Source: an uncultured Bacteroidia bacterium (GTDB lineage: Bacteria > Bacteroidota > Bacteroidia > Bacteroidales > UBA932). Taken from it: 64,000 nucleotides of DNA. The position numbers and the translations under genes are program-made. The stretch lies in the NCBI GenBank assembly GCA_902789445.1, contig CADAOB010000002.1:40334-104333 (forward strand), in the 5' to 3' direction. The notes under the pieces were generated by a model. That model did not search any database, was not told the DNA's origin, and worked only from the letters and a program-made list of their open reading frames with translations. Positions 51,471 to 59,659 of the stretch are shown one piece after another; within the stretch, counting starts at the first letter, position 1; each line of letters opens with the position of its first letter.

Positions 51471-53432
51471 ATGGTAGCCGAGTACGACATTATTGTAGTA
51501 GGTGCGGGTCATGCAGGGTGCGAAGCGGCCGTCGCGGCTGCGCGCCTTGGGTCGCGTGTCTTGCTGGTGACCCAGGACATGAACAAGATTGCCCAGATGT
51601 CGTGCAACCCGGCCATTGGTGGCATTGCCAAAGGACAGCTTGTCCGGGAGATCGATGCGCTCGGTGGATGCTCCGGCATCGTGACGGACGCTTCGACCAT
51701 CCAGTTCCGGATGCTCAACCGTTCGAAGGGTCCTGCGATGTGGAGTCCCCGCGCCCAATGTGACAAATTGAACTTTTCGCTGAACTGGCGTTATGTACTC
51801 GAAAATACCTGTGGCTTAGACATTTGGCAAGATTCTGTCGTCGAATTAACCTTCCGAGAATCGAAAATTTCCGGGGTCCGACTGGGGATGGGTGCTGAAT
51901 TTGGCGCCAAATCCGTCATTCTGACGGCTGGGACTTTCCTCGAAGGCCGTCTTTTTGTGGGAACTGAAATGACGGAAGGGGGCAGATTAGGGGAGTTGCC
52001 TTCGAAAGGACTTTCCGCACAACTGGCCGCACGCGGCCTGTCGGTCGGTCGGATGAAGACCGGCACGCCGCCCCGGATCGATGTCCGGTCGCTCGACCTT
52101 TCCCGGCTTGAGCGACAAGATGGCGACCCAGTCCCGGAGCGTTTTTCTTACCTTCCGGTTCCGACGGCCATCCAGCAGGGTAGGGAGCAGAAGTGCTGCT
52201 ACCAGGTCCATACGAATACGCGGGTTCACGACATCCTGCGTACCGGTTTCGACCGGTCTCCGCTCTTTACGGGGAAGATTCACGGCATTGGTCCGCGTTA
52301 TTGCCCGTCTATTGAAGACAAGCTCCGGACTTTCGCCGACAAGGATTCCCATCTGCTCTTTCTTGAACCGGAAGGGTGGAATACCTATGAATATTATCTG
52401 CAGGGTTTTTCGTCGTCGCTTCCCCTGGAAGTTCAGATCGAAGCGCTGCGAGCCATTGAGGGTCTGGAATCCGTGCGGATCTTCCGGCCGGCTTATGCCG
52501 TTGAATATGACTTCTTTGATCCGACGCAACTTCAGGCGACGCTCGAATCGCGGGTCATCCCCGGGCTGTATCTTGCGGGCCAGGTCAACGGAACAACCGG
52601 TTACGAAGAGGCGGCGGCACAGGGCTTGATGGCCGGTATCAATGCCCACCTCAAGCTCGCTGGCAAAGAGCCGCTGGTCTTGAAACGCGATGAGGCGTAT
52701 ATCGGTGTCCTGATTGACGACCTGATCACAAAAGGTGTCGATGAACCCTACCGGATGTTTACCTCCCGTGCCGAGTTCCGAATCTTACTGCGGCAGGACG
52801 ACGCCGACCGTCGTCTTACACCTATAGGCCGTAGCATCGGTCTGGTGGATGTTTTTCGTTGGCAAGTCTTACAAAGCAAATGGGAAGCGGTTGACCATCT
52901 TACAAAATGCCTTGATGAGACTTCTTTGAAACCCGAGGTAATCAATCCGTATCTTCTCAAAGTCAGATCTACGCCGATTGATAGTTCCAAACGAGCCTCC
53001 GATCTCCTCGTTCGGCCCGATGTTACCTTGTCGGATCTCCTCCCATTTGTCTCGAATGTTCCACGTGGAACTGTAGAAGGTCATACCCGTCTTGACCGGG
53101 TATCTGATTTGTTGCCGTTGCAGATGCCTTGGGCAGGTAGGGAAGAACCCGCCGTCATTCGCTTTGACGAAAAAGAGGTTTATGATGCCGCGGAAATCCG
53201 TATCAAGTATGCCGGATACATCGAACGGGAGAGGCTGCAAGCCGAAAAGATTCATCGCCTCGAGAATCTGACTATCCCAGAAGATTTCGACTTTTTCAAG
53301 ATAACGGCGCTTTCGATGGAGTGTCGGATCAAACTTGACCGCTATCGTCCTCGTACGATTGCGCAAGCCTCGCGGATTTCTGGAGTCTCTCCCGCCGACA
53401 TTTCTGTCCTTCTTGTTTATTTCGGGCGTTAG
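51471..53432 (+). CDS. mnmG: tRNA uridine-34 carboxymethylaminomethyl modification enzyme MnmG
   Basis: A 653-residue FAD enzyme that works with MnmE to modify the wobble uridine of certain tRNAs. The FAD motif is [23 protein letters not shown] at the N-terminus, with [35 protein letters not shown], and the [19 protein letters not shown] segment near residue 370. It is about 25-30 residues longer than E. coli MnmG. One parS-like site lies in its coding sequence (encoding NVPRGT) and another eight bases beyond its stop. mnmG (gidA) is often close to the replication origin. Confidence 0.96.
   Translation: MVAEYDIIVVGAGHAGCEAAVAAARLGSRVLLVTQDMNKIAQMSCNPAIGGIAKGQLVREIDALGGCSGIVTDASTIQFRMLNRSKGPAMWSPRAQCDKLNFSLNWRYVLENTCGLDIWQDSVVELTFRESKISGVRLGMGAEFGAKSVILTAGTFLEGRLFVGTEMTEGGRLGELPSKGLSAQLAARGLSVGRMKTGTPPRIDVRSLDLSRLERQDGDPVPERFSYLPVPTAIQQGREQKCCYQVHTNTRVHDILRTGFDRSPLFTGKIHGIGPRYCPSIEDKLRTFADKDSHLLFLEPEGWNTYEYYLQGFSSSLPLEVQIEALRAIEGLESVRIFRPAYAVEYDFFDPTQLQATLESRVIPGLYLAGQVNGTTGYEEAAAQGLMAGINAHLKLAGKEPLVLKRDEAYIGVLIDDLITKGVDEPYRMFTSRAEFRILLRQDDADRRLTPIGRSIGLVDVFRWQVLQSKWEAVDHLTKCLDETSLKPEVINPYLLKVRSTPIDSSKRASDLLVRPDVTLSDLLPFVSNVPRGTVEGHTRLDRVSDLLPLQMPWAGREEPAVIRFDEKEVYDAAEIRIKYAGYIERERLQAEKIHRLENLTIPEDFDFFKITALSMECRIKLDRYRPRTIAQASRISGVSPADISVLLVYFGR
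53057..53072. other. parS: parS-like site inside mnmG
   Basis: TGTTCCACGTGGAACT matches 15 of 16 bases of the palindrome TGTTCCACGTGGAACA and keeps the central CACGTG needed by chromosomal ParB. It is read in frame as N-V-P-R-G-T within mnmG. Confidence 0.75.
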
Positions 53433-53439
53433 TATCCAA

Positions 53440-53455
53440 TGTTCCACGTGGAACA
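53440..53455. other. parS: parS-like site after mnmG
   Basis: TGTTCCACGTGGAACA is a perfect 16-bp palindrome that extends to 20 bp with the flanking AA/TT. It differs from the classic parS (TGTTNCACGTGAAACA) by one symmetric base. It lies eight bases after the mnmG stop and 367 bases after the internal site's end. Confidence 0.82.
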
Positions 53456-53471
53456 TTGCTCGGATACGTAG

Positions 53472-53525
53472 CCGCGGATGGTTTTTTGCCGAGCGAGCAT
53501 TTTTCTGCGAGCGAGGTGAAAAACC
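53472..53525. repeat. Imperfect hairpin downstream of mnmG
   Basis: GGTTTTTTG (53479-53487) faces GAAAAACC near 53518-53525, and two GAGCGAG words lie between them as direct rather than inverted repeats. It may end the ybeY-mnmG transcript; the remaining DNA to 53639 is AT-rich and holds only the probable promoter of the acyl-CoA ligase gene. Confidence 0.35.
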
Positions 53526-53639
53526 GGAGCCGCCATGTCATAATAGAATTATATAAAAATACTTAGTCGGTGTTAATTAAGTATTCAGAAATTTTTTGTA
53601 AATTGCGTATCTAAATTTTTGTAACACGCCTGTAACACT

Positions 53640-55409
53640 ATGGAAATCCTGCGCACCTTCGATTTGCTCGAGAATCTCAAGAGCTATCCACCCAAGGATG
53701 ACATCCTGGCCCGCCGCACACGGGGGAAATGGATCAAGTACAGTATTGATCAGTACTACGAAATCTCCCATACGGTGGCGTATGGCCTCCTGGCCCTGGG
53801 ATTCAAACCGGGTACCAAGGTGATTACGATCACCAACAACCGCCCGGAATGGAATTTTATGGATATGGGCATCAATCTGGCGCGGATGATCCATATTCCG
53901 GTTTACAGCACCCTCAGCAAAGATGATTACCTGCATATCTTCAATCATTCCGATGTGGAATTGATTGTCGTGGGTACGCCGGCCCTTTACAAGCGTGTGG
54001 CGCCGATTGCTGCCCAGGTGGACCGGGAGATCCGCTTCCTGATGATGGACGATTCCGATGAGGTGATGTCCCTGGCCAAACTCTATGAATTGGGACGCGA
54101 AAACAAGGCGCGTTTTGCCCCGGTGGTGGAAGAAAACAAGAAAACCATCAGCCCGGATGAGTGTGCAAGCATCGTCTATACGTCCGGTACCACCGGCCTG
54201 CCGAAAGGTGTGATGCTCTCGCATCGCAACATGATGTTCAATTCACACGGCCATGCGATCCGGCAGACCAAGAACTATAGCCACAAGATGGTGAGTTTCC
54301 TGCCCCTTTGCCACGTGTACGAGCGTACGATGAACTACGAATACCAGGAGCTGGCCATCAGCATCTATTACGCCGAAAGCCTGGCAACCATCGCATCGGA
54401 CCTGAAAGACTGCCATGCAGACGGCTTCTGTGCCGTACCGCGCGTACTTGAAATGATGTACGGCAAACTGGAGGACGCCGGCAAGAAACTCACAGGTTTC
54501 AAGCGCAAGATCTACGATGCCGCCTGGAAGTATGCCAATACCTTCGACAATGAGAATACAGGCTGGTTCTACCTGCAGAAACAGAAACTTTTCGACAAGT
54601 TGGTTTACAGCAAGTGGCGCGAGAATCTGGGCGGACACGAGATGCTGGTGGTCAGCGGGGGCTCGTCCATCCAGGCCAAGATTGTCCGGACATTCAATGC
54701 GGCCAAGCTCTATATCTTCGAGGGCTACGGCATGACGGAGACCTCTCCGGTCATCGCCGTCAATTCGCCGGCCGACAAATACAATGTCATCGGGACCGTG
54801 GGCAAGGCGATGGATGGGACGGAACTTTCCTTCGCCGAAGACGGCGAAATTCTGACCCGCGGCCCGCACGTGATGCTGGGTTACTACAAAAACCCCGAAG
54901 CAACGAAAGAAATCATCGATGCGGACGGCTGGCTCCACACCGGTGACATCGGTTATCTGGTGGATGGCAAATACCTCAAGATTACCGACCGGAAGAAGGA
55001 AATCTTCAAACTTTCTTCCGGCAAGTACATTGCCCCGCAGGTACTGGAAACACTCCTGCGCGAAAGTGAATACATTGACAATGCCTTTGTTTTCGGCGCC
55101 AACGAAAAGTTCGCGTCGGCCATCATCATCCCGTCGTATGCCAAAGTGCGCGAATATGCCCAGTCCCAGGGGATTAAAGCCGAAACAAAAGAGCAATTAC
55201 TTGATAATAAGCAAATTATCGAATTTTTAAACAGGGAGGTAGCTGCCGTCAACGCCAAAGTGGCGGCCCACGAGAACCTCAAGAAACCACATTTCGTCTT
55301 CGACGAATGGACCGCCGACAACGAGATGCTTTCGCAGACGCTCAAGCCCAAGCGCCGCAACCTGCTCAAACGCTATGCGGATATCATCACAGAAACCTAT
55401 AATGCTTAA
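53640..55409 (+). CDS. Long-chain fatty acid-CoA ligase (FadD-like)
   Basis: A 589-residue AMP-forming enzyme that activates fatty acids to acyl-CoA. The P-loop is SIVYTSGTTGLPKGVMLSHRN (near residue 180), with YIFEGYGMTETSPV (A5), the GWLHTGDIGYLVDGKYLKITDRKKEIFKLSSGKYIAPQ segment (A7-A8) and a C-terminal PKRRNLLKRY containing the late conserved Lys region. Length and the KITDRKKEIFK phrase fit the long-chain (FAA-type) group. Likely role is recycling exogenous or membrane-derived fatty acids. It may be co-transcribed with the two secreted proteins downstream, starting 11 bases after its stop. Confidence 0.91.
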   Translation: MEILRTFDLLENLKSYPPKDDILARRTRGKWIKYSIDQYYEISHTVAYGLLALGFKPGTKVITITNNRPEWNFMDMGINLARMIHIPVYSTLSKDDYLHIFNHSDVELIVVGTPALYKRVAPIAAQVDREIRFLMMDDSDEVMSLAKLYELGRENKARFAPVVEENKKTISPDECASIVYTSGTTGLPKGVMLSHRNMMFNSHGHAIRQTKNYSHKMVSFLPLCHVYERTMNYEYQELAISIYYAESLATIASDLKDCHADGFCAVPRVLEMMYGKLEDAGKKLTGFKRKIYDAAWKYANTFDNENTGWFYLQKQKLFDKLVYSKWRENLGGHEMLVVSGGSSIQAKIVRTFNAAKLYIFEGYGMTETSPVIAVNSPADKYNVIGTVGKAMDGTELSFAEDGEILTRGPHVMLGYYKNPEATKEIIDADGWLHTGDIGYLVDGKYLKITDRKKEIFKLSSGKYIAPQVLETLLRESEYIDNAFVFGANEKFASAIIIPSYAKVREYAQSQGIKAETKEQLLDNKQIIEFLNREVAAVNAKVAAHENLKKPHFVFDEWTADNEMLSQTLKPKRRNLLKRYADIITETYNA

Positions 55410-55420
55410 AATTCATAACT

Positions 55421-56503
55421 ATGAAGAAGATAACTCTTGTATTTTTTTTGGTGTGTGCCATGCTGGCAAGCTTTCCCGCTGGGGCGCAGAACGGTAATCA
55501 GGGGCCGGAGCGGCATGCGCTGCTGGCGTTGACGCCCACCGATCGAGACAGCAGCACGGGCGACATCCTCAATCAGACGGCCTGGGAGTTCATATACTAC
55601 AAACCGGACCAGATCAAGGAATTCGCCGGGCAGCTCTGTCGGCGGATCAAGTGGGACCTGCAGGTTACCGATGAAATGGCCGAAGGGAAGCGGCCGAAAG
55701 ATGCGGCGCTGGAAAAGTCTCTGATTGATGAATGCAAAGTGTTCCTGGAATTCATGCTCCGGCTCGGCCAGATCGCCGAACAGCACACGAATGTCCGGAT
55801 GAACCGCAACGAGCGGGGAGAATGGGCTTATGCGCTGACCCCTGCACCGGAATGTGAAACGGGTCTTTGGACGAAGCACGTACCGAAAGCCCTGAAAAAG
55901 AAAGATGTGAGCACCTATGCAGCTTGTATGGTAAACGGCGTCTTTTATTTCTGCGAGCGGCCGTTCGGCGGCGGCTTCGTTCCGGTGGTCCTGGATGACG
56001 ATGAACTGTATGTTCCGAGTGTTGCGATGGCGCTGGTCCGGAATATCGGGCTGATGTATGAGAATGGTATCCTGGACCTGCTCAAGGAAATGTATACCGA
56101 CAAATATCATCAGGACAATTTCGAGCGTTCCTATCAGACCTGCCATTTCTATTTGAGTGCAGTAAGCCAGGCACTTGGCAACAACGACAAGATTGAGGTC
56201 AAATACGAACCGATGCCCAGGGCCGGTGCGATGAACGCCTCGATGAAGGCCAAGGTGCTCCCGCTGGAGAAGGCCATCACCGACAAGGTCGTGGACTGTG
56301 TCGTGACTTCGGACGGCTGGGAGGTGCAGCGCGACGCTGCGGGCAACATCCTCCGCCGTGTCATTTACGGTTATTCCCTGGTCCAGACCAAACGGGGCAA
56401 GCAGGCCACGCGCGTCTCCTGGGCCGAAGACTACATGGGTGGCGGCAACTACGGTACTCTCCATGCCTACGGCGTCGGCGGTGCAAAATTCTATGTGAAG
56501 TAA
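55421..56503 (+). CDS. Secreted protein of unknown function, with shared C-terminal module
   Basis: Not recognised. A 360-residue protein with a signal peptide (MKKITLVFFLVCAMLASFPAGA). The middle is helical (FAGQLCRRIKWDLQVTDEMAEG; LDLLKEMYTDKYHQDNFERSYQTCHFYLSAVS) with four or more Cys that could form disulfides. The last 75 residues (286-360) form a beta-rich module: CVVTSDGWEVQRDAAGNIL, YGYSLVQTKRGKQ, then GGGNYGTLHAYGVGG. The same pattern ends the next protein, so the two are distant relatives. It lies 11 bases after the acyl-CoA ligase gene and 17 bases before its relative. Cell location is periplasm or outside by inference. Confidence 0.6.
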   Translation: MKKITLVFFLVCAMLASFPAGAQNGNQGPERHALLALTPTDRDSSTGDILNQTAWEFIYYKPDQIKEFAGQLCRRIKWDLQVTDEMAEGKRPKDAALEKSLIDECKVFLEFMLRLGQIAEQHTNVRMNRNERGEWAYALTPAPECETGLWTKHVPKALKKKDVSTYAACMVNGVFYFCERPFGGGFVPVVLDDDELYVPSVAMALVRNIGLMYENGILDLLKEMYTDKYHQDNFERSYQTCHFYLSAVSQALGNNDKIEVKYEPMPRAGAMNASMKAKVLPLEKAITDKVVDCVVTSDGWEVQRDAAGNILRRVIYGYSLVQTKRGKQATRVSWAEDYMGGGNYGTLHAYGVGGAKFYVK

Positions 56504-56520
56504 TTGAAAAACACGTTGTT

Positions 56521-57798
56521 ATGAAACAGATTCGATTCGCAATTTTATTTCTTTGCGCACTGCTGCTTGTCGTGCCTGTCCGCGCCCAGAACCTGAAGCC
56601 TTCCGCGGCGGCCATCGCCGCCGACCCTGGGGCTTCCGAGCAGACCATCCGGGACGGCTATAGCAAACCGACTTCCCATATTCGCGCCATGTACGAGCAG
56701 CTGGATCCGGCCCTCTTCATCTATAAGCCGTACTATCAAGGAGATAACCGTTATTTCTATTATGTCGAAGCCGATCCGAATGCCAAAAATTCTCCCAAAG
56801 AATTCAATGACCAGTGCTACAAGTGGTTTATGTACAAGGCGCAGGATGAATACGGCGTAGGCTGGACCCGGGTCGGTACATTCTTCGGCGGCACACCGGG
56901 CCATGACGGAGAATATGTCCTGTATGGGGAGCACGCGATGCATGCCGGTTTTGCCGAAGTCATCGCCGATCCGGGATCGAGCAATCCGTTCAACCATTTC
57001 CTTCATGCCTGTACGATCCTGGATATTTCTTCCGAGTCGGCGGTGTCTTATGGCGGTCCTTACAACGGGACGGAAAAGGTAATCCGATACAACGACGGAA
57101 AAGTCTATCCGATGATCGAAACCGTCAGTGACCAGCTCGCCCGAAACCGGCGGATGAAAGCCCTTGCCGAATCCGTTATTGTGAAAGAGTCTCCCTTTGA
57201 TCTCCTGGTCTTCATGGCCGACTGGATATGGTCGAGGTATCAGGACCGGCAGAAGGCCGGCAAGTTCTTCTATATCGACGCCGTCGAGTATATGGAAACG
57301 TGTGCCCTGATGGCCGCCCACTCAGCCCTGTCAAGTGGTGACGCGAAGGAGCAGGAGCGCTGCCAGGCCCTGGCAAAGAAGCACATGTCCCAGAATGAAG
57401 AGATTCAGGCCAAGAAGATGGAGTTCTATCTTGCGAACGGTTCGGCGGCAAAGGCAGCGGCCAGCGCGATGACGATGGCCGAGATCCCCAAACCGGGCAT
57501 GAGCGACGCCAGCCTTGAAGCGACATTCAAGTCACTGGCCATGAATTCCGGCGCATTGTCGAAAGAGGTGAGTATCAAGAAAGTCATCATCCGCGATGCC
57601 GGCTGGAACTACGACCACAACGAACTGGGCGCGGTAACCGCCCGCTACAAAGGCGCGTATCTCATCTATTCCTTTGGCGGCAAGACGATGATGAAGGAAA
57701 TGTCGTTCAAGCAGCCCGCCACCGGCGGCGGCTCTTTCGGCAGCTGGCAATACCGCGGCATCGGCACAGAAACCCGTACGATTACCGACTGGAAGTAA
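56521..57798 (+). CDS. Secreted protein of unknown function, relative of the preceding gene
   Basis: Not recognised. A 425-residue protein with a signal peptide (MKQIRFAILFLCALLLVVPVRA). An N-terminal region rich in aromatic residues (YKPYYQGDNRYFYYVEAD; CYKWFMYKAQDEYGVGWTRVGTFFGG) is followed by a helical middle and the C-terminal module at residues 349-425 (KKVIIRDAGWNYDHNEL, GAYLIYSFGGKTMM, TGGGSFGSWQYRGIGTE), which aligns with residues 286-360 of the preceding protein (D-x-GW, Y-x-L-[IV], GK, GGG-x-[FY]-G, Y-x-G-[IV]-G). It is the last gene before the long repeat-filled region. A helical, TPR-like stretch (about 255-325) is possible but weak. Confidence 0.6.
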   Translation: MKQIRFAILFLCALLLVVPVRAQNLKPSAAAIAADPGASEQTIRDGYSKPTSHIRAMYEQLDPALFIYKPYYQGDNRYFYYVEADPNAKNSPKEFNDQCYKWFMYKAQDEYGVGWTRVGTFFGGTPGHDGEYVLYGEHAMHAGFAEVIADPGSSNPFNHFLHACTILDISSESAVSYGGPYNGTEKVIRYNDGKVYPMIETVSDQLARNRRMKALAESVIVKESPFDLLVFMADWIWSRYQDRQKAGKFFYIDAVEYMETCALMAAHSALSSGDAKEQERCQALAKKHMSQNEEIQAKKMEFYLANGSAAKAAASAMTMAEIPKPGMSDASLEATFKSLAMNSGALSKEVSIKKVIIRDAGWNYDHNELGAVTARYKGAYLIYSFGGKTMMKEMSFKQPATGGGSFGSWQYRGIGTETRTITDWK

Positions 57799-57829
57799 AT
57801 ACCCGTACCCGCAATACCGCGGCCACCTT

Positions 57830-57933
57830 ATTGGGGTAGGTGTGGTAGGCCGGGACCTCCCGGCCCGTGACTGCCGTCCCTCCCGGCCTAGGACTGCCGG
57901 ACCCCCTTCGGCCCAGACCTACCCCACCCCAAT
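57830..57933. repeat. Compound inverted repeat after the secreted-protein gene
   Basis: Outer arms ATTGGGGTAGGTGTGG (57830-57845) and CCTACCCCACCCCAAT (57918-57933) pair with few mismatches. Inside is a tight perfect hairpin GGCCGGGA/TCCCGGCC (57848-57865). It may end the upstream transcript, although no U-run follows. Confidence 0.5.
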
Positions 57934-58090
57934 TCGTTGTGTGTCACACCAAAATCTGGCAACGGTATGCCGCCCCCGGCCCAGGACTGCCGTCCCTCCC
58001 GGTCCTGGACTGCCAGCCCCCGGCCCCCCCCCGGTCGGTGACCGACAGCAGTGACAGTCAGGCCGGCTGCTCGTTGCAGACAACAAGGTT

Positions 58091-58166
58091 TCTCCTCCGC
58101 GTTCCCCCGCGTTCTTTCGCGTCCCTTTGCGTTCCCCCACGTTCTCACGCATTTTCCCGCGTCTTT
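58091..58166. repeat. Ten-base-period tandem repeat (GTTCYYYCGC-like)
   Basis: Seven to eight consecutive decamers, each ending in GC or AC: CTCCTCCGC, GTTCCCCCGC, GTTCTTTCGC, GTCCCTTTGC, GTTCCCCCAC, GTTCTCACGC, ATTTTCCCGC, GTCTTT. The spacing equals about one helical turn, so the pyrimidine tracts lie on one face of the DNA. Confidence 0.6.
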
Positions 58167-58189
58167 CTGTCCCCACTGGGACAGAAAGA
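58162..58189. repeat. Perfect hairpin, first of a related pair
   Basis: Stem TCTTTCTGTCCC/GGGACAGAAAGA (12 bp) with a CACT loop. It is followed by AATCAGCAAACAG, similar to what follows the second hairpin, so the pair looks like a diverged duplication. No U-run follows on either strand. Confidence 0.65.
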
Positions 58190-58262
58190 AATCAGCAAAC
58201 AGCTGATTATCAGCAATTAGCTAAGCATCTTTTTGAGACCTCGAATAAAAACCATTCTCGGC

Positions 58263-58302
58263 CCTATTTCTTTCTGTTCCATTTGGAACAGAAAGAAATA
58301 GG
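58263..58302. repeat. Perfect 18-bp hairpin, second of a related pair
   Basis: Stem CCTATTTCTTTCTGTTCC paired with its exact complement, with an ATTT loop. It shares TTTCTGT-[CT]-CC and the 3' flank GAAAGAAAT with the hairpin 101 bases upstream. The arms resemble the outer halves of parS, but the centre is ATTT instead of ACGT. Confidence 0.7.
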
Positions 58303-58400
58303 CAAATACCAAATAATCAATATTTTACGAAGTATTATCCTAGGGCTGCTAGAGACAGCCAGTCGTGAGATTGGCGAACGCCGAGGTTGTTTGGCGGGGT

Positions 58401-58839
58401 GCGAGCCCGTGGGGATGGTCACTGGTGGTTGTCAGACGAGGGTAGAGCGGGCTCGGAGGGTCTCAGACGGGGTGCGAGCCCGCGAGGTTGGCCACTGGTG
58501 GTTTTCAGACGAGGGTAGAGCGGGCTCGGAGGGTCTCTGGCAGGGTGCGATCCCGTGGGAATGGCCACTGGTGGTTGTCAGACGAGGGTAGAGCGGGCTC
58601 GGAGGGTCTCAGGCAGGGTGCGAGCCCGTGGGGATGGCCACTGGCGGTTGTCGGACGGGGGTTGAGCGGGCTCGGAGGGTCTCAGCCGGGGTGCGAGCCC
58701 GTGGGGAAGGCCACTGGTGGTTGTCAGACGAGGGTAGAGCGGGCTCGGAGGGTTTCAGCCGGGGTGCGAGCCCGTGGGTATGGCCACTGGCGGTTGTCAG
58801 ACCAGGGTTGATTGGGCTCGGCGGGGGCTCTGGCAGGGT
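58401..58839. repeat. Six tandem copies of a 73-bp G-rich unit
   Basis: Units begin at 58401, 58474, 58547, 58620, 58693 and 58766 (the last is 74 bp), with a decayed start of a seventh at 58840. Each unit runs GCGAGCCCG, GGGGATGGCCACTGG, TGGTTGTCAGACGAGGG, TAGAGCGGGCTCGGAGGG. Within most units CGAGCCCG and CGGGCTCG are perfect inverted repeats about 38 bases apart, so each can form a hairpin. The period is not a multiple of three, arguing against coding. G strongly exceeds C on the plus strand. There are no unique spacers, so this is not a CRISPR array. Confidence 0.85.
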
Positions 58840-58987
58840 GCGGGATAGTGGGATGCCGCCTCCTGCGCGTTGAACGGGGGAAAGAGAAAGGAAAAGGGGA
58901 TACATGTGGAATGGGAAGGACCTCGTGGTTGAAGTAGGAAAAGGGAAAGAAACAGCTAAAAATCTTGTGGTAAAAGAAAAATTTTAT

Positions 58988-58995
58988 TATATTTG
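58988..58995 (+). promoter_or_regulatory. Promoter -7 box (TATATTTG) for gcvH
   Basis: TATATTTG with CTTG 20 bases upstream, 27 bases before the ATG at 59023. It separates gcvH transcription from the repeat region. Confidence 0.6.
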
Positions 58996-59022
58996 CGCAT
59001 TGATAGTTTAAATAGGAAAAAA

Positions 59023-59397
59023 ATGAATATACCTGCTGAACTTAAATACACGAAAGATCACGAGTGGGTACGCCAGGAAGGCGACCTTGCCGTCGTGGGT
59101 ATTACCGATTTTGCCCAGAGCGAACTGGGTGACATCGTATTTGTCGACATCCAGACCGAAGGCGAGACGCTTGCCAAAGAGGAAGTGTTCGGTGCCATCG
59201 AGGCTGTCAAGACGGTCGCGGACGCTTTCATGCCGGTTTCCGGCGAAGTGGTGGAAGTCAATCCCGCCCTGGAAGGTGCTCCTGAACTCGTGAACTCCGA
59301 TCCTTATGGTGAAGGATGGATGATCAAGATCAAATGCTCCGACCCGTCGGAATTTGATACGCTCCTTTCTGCTGCGCAGTACGAGCAAATAATCTGA
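59023..59397 (+). CDS. gcvH: Glycine cleavage system H protein
   Basis: A 124-residue lipoyl carrier that shuttles the aminomethyl group between the P, T and L proteins of glycine cleavage. The start [33 protein letters not shown] and the lipoylation site [21 protein letters not shown] (Lys63) are typical, as is the end [15 protein letters not shown]. No other gcv gene is adjacent; H proteins also serve in lipoate handling. The ATG at 59023 follows a good promoter; a strong terminator is 30 bases after the stop. Confidence 0.96.
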   Translation: MNIPAELKYTKDHEWVRQEGDLAVVGITDFAQSELGDIVFVDIQTEGETLAKEEVFGAIEAVKTVADAFMPVSGEVVEVNPALEGAPELVNSDPYGEGWMIKIKCSDPSEFDTLLSAAQYEQII

Positions 59398-59426
59398 TTT
59401 GTAAAAAATCAAAAATGTGATGTGTT

Positions 59427-59456
59427 CAAGGGGAACCTCGCCAGAGGTTCCCCTTG
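59427..59456 (+). terminator. gcvH terminator
   Basis: A perfect 13-bp stem CAAGGGGAACCTC/GAGGTTCCCCTTG with a GCCA loop, followed by GTTATTATTTTC. Confidence 0.9.
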
Positions 59457-59560
59457 GTTATTATTTTCTACTGGGCTCTGCCCAGACCTGCCGCTTCGGC
59501 CTGCTGTCGCTTCGGCCTGCTGTTGCGCAGGCTTGCACGACGGGGTGCGCGCGACGGAAT

Positions 59561-59595
59561 GCTCCCGATGTCCCCAAAAACGGGACATCGGGAGC
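59561..59595. repeat. Perfect 14-bp hairpin downstream of ruvA
   Basis: Stem GCTCCCGATGTCCC/GGGACATCGGGAGC with a CAAAAAC loop. It shares GATGTCCC/GGGACATC with the hairpin at 59618-59640. It lies between the convergent gcvH and ruvA genes; the flanks lack a U-run. Confidence 0.6.
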
Positions 59596-59617
59596 AAATT
59601 ACGGCGTTTTTGCGCTT

Positions 59618-59640
59618 GATGTCCCATTTTTTGGGACATC
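59618..59640. repeat. Second GATGTCCC hairpin downstream of ruvA
   Basis: Stem GATGTCCCA/TGGGACATC with a TTTTT loop, extended by GCGC/GCGC after a two-base mismatch. It is 20 bases beyond the ruvA stop and may act as its terminator together with the preceding hairpin. Confidence 0.5.
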
Positions 59641-59659
59641 GGGCGCAGCGAAAAGCGGA

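Larger units (their letters stand above)
57799..59022. other. Noncoding repeat-rich region (1.2 kb)
   Basis: No supported gene. From left to right it holds a compound hairpin (57830-57933), two direct copies of a GACTGCCGTCCCTCCCGG-type block 116 bases apart (around 57866 and 57982), a 10-bp-period tandem repeat (58091-58166), two related hairpins (58162-58189 and 58263-58302), a 73-bp tandem repeat (58401-58839) and the gcvH promoter. The left third is C-rich and the right third G-rich on the plus strand. Open frames here are by-products of low complexity and shift frame between repeat copies. Confidence 0.75.

Noticed and set aside
58263-58302. Additional parS sites in the TGTTCC/GGAACA hairpins
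   Set aside because: The central CACGTG, essential for chromosomal ParB recognition, is replaced by CATTTG or longer loops.
58488-58811. Open frames inside the 73-bp repeats and the C-rich region (57842-58220)
   Set aside because: The repeat period is not divisible by three, the frames have biased composition and no promoter or start context, so coding is not supported.
58401-58839. CRISPR array
   Set aside because: The copies are contiguous with no unique spacers, and no cas gene is present.
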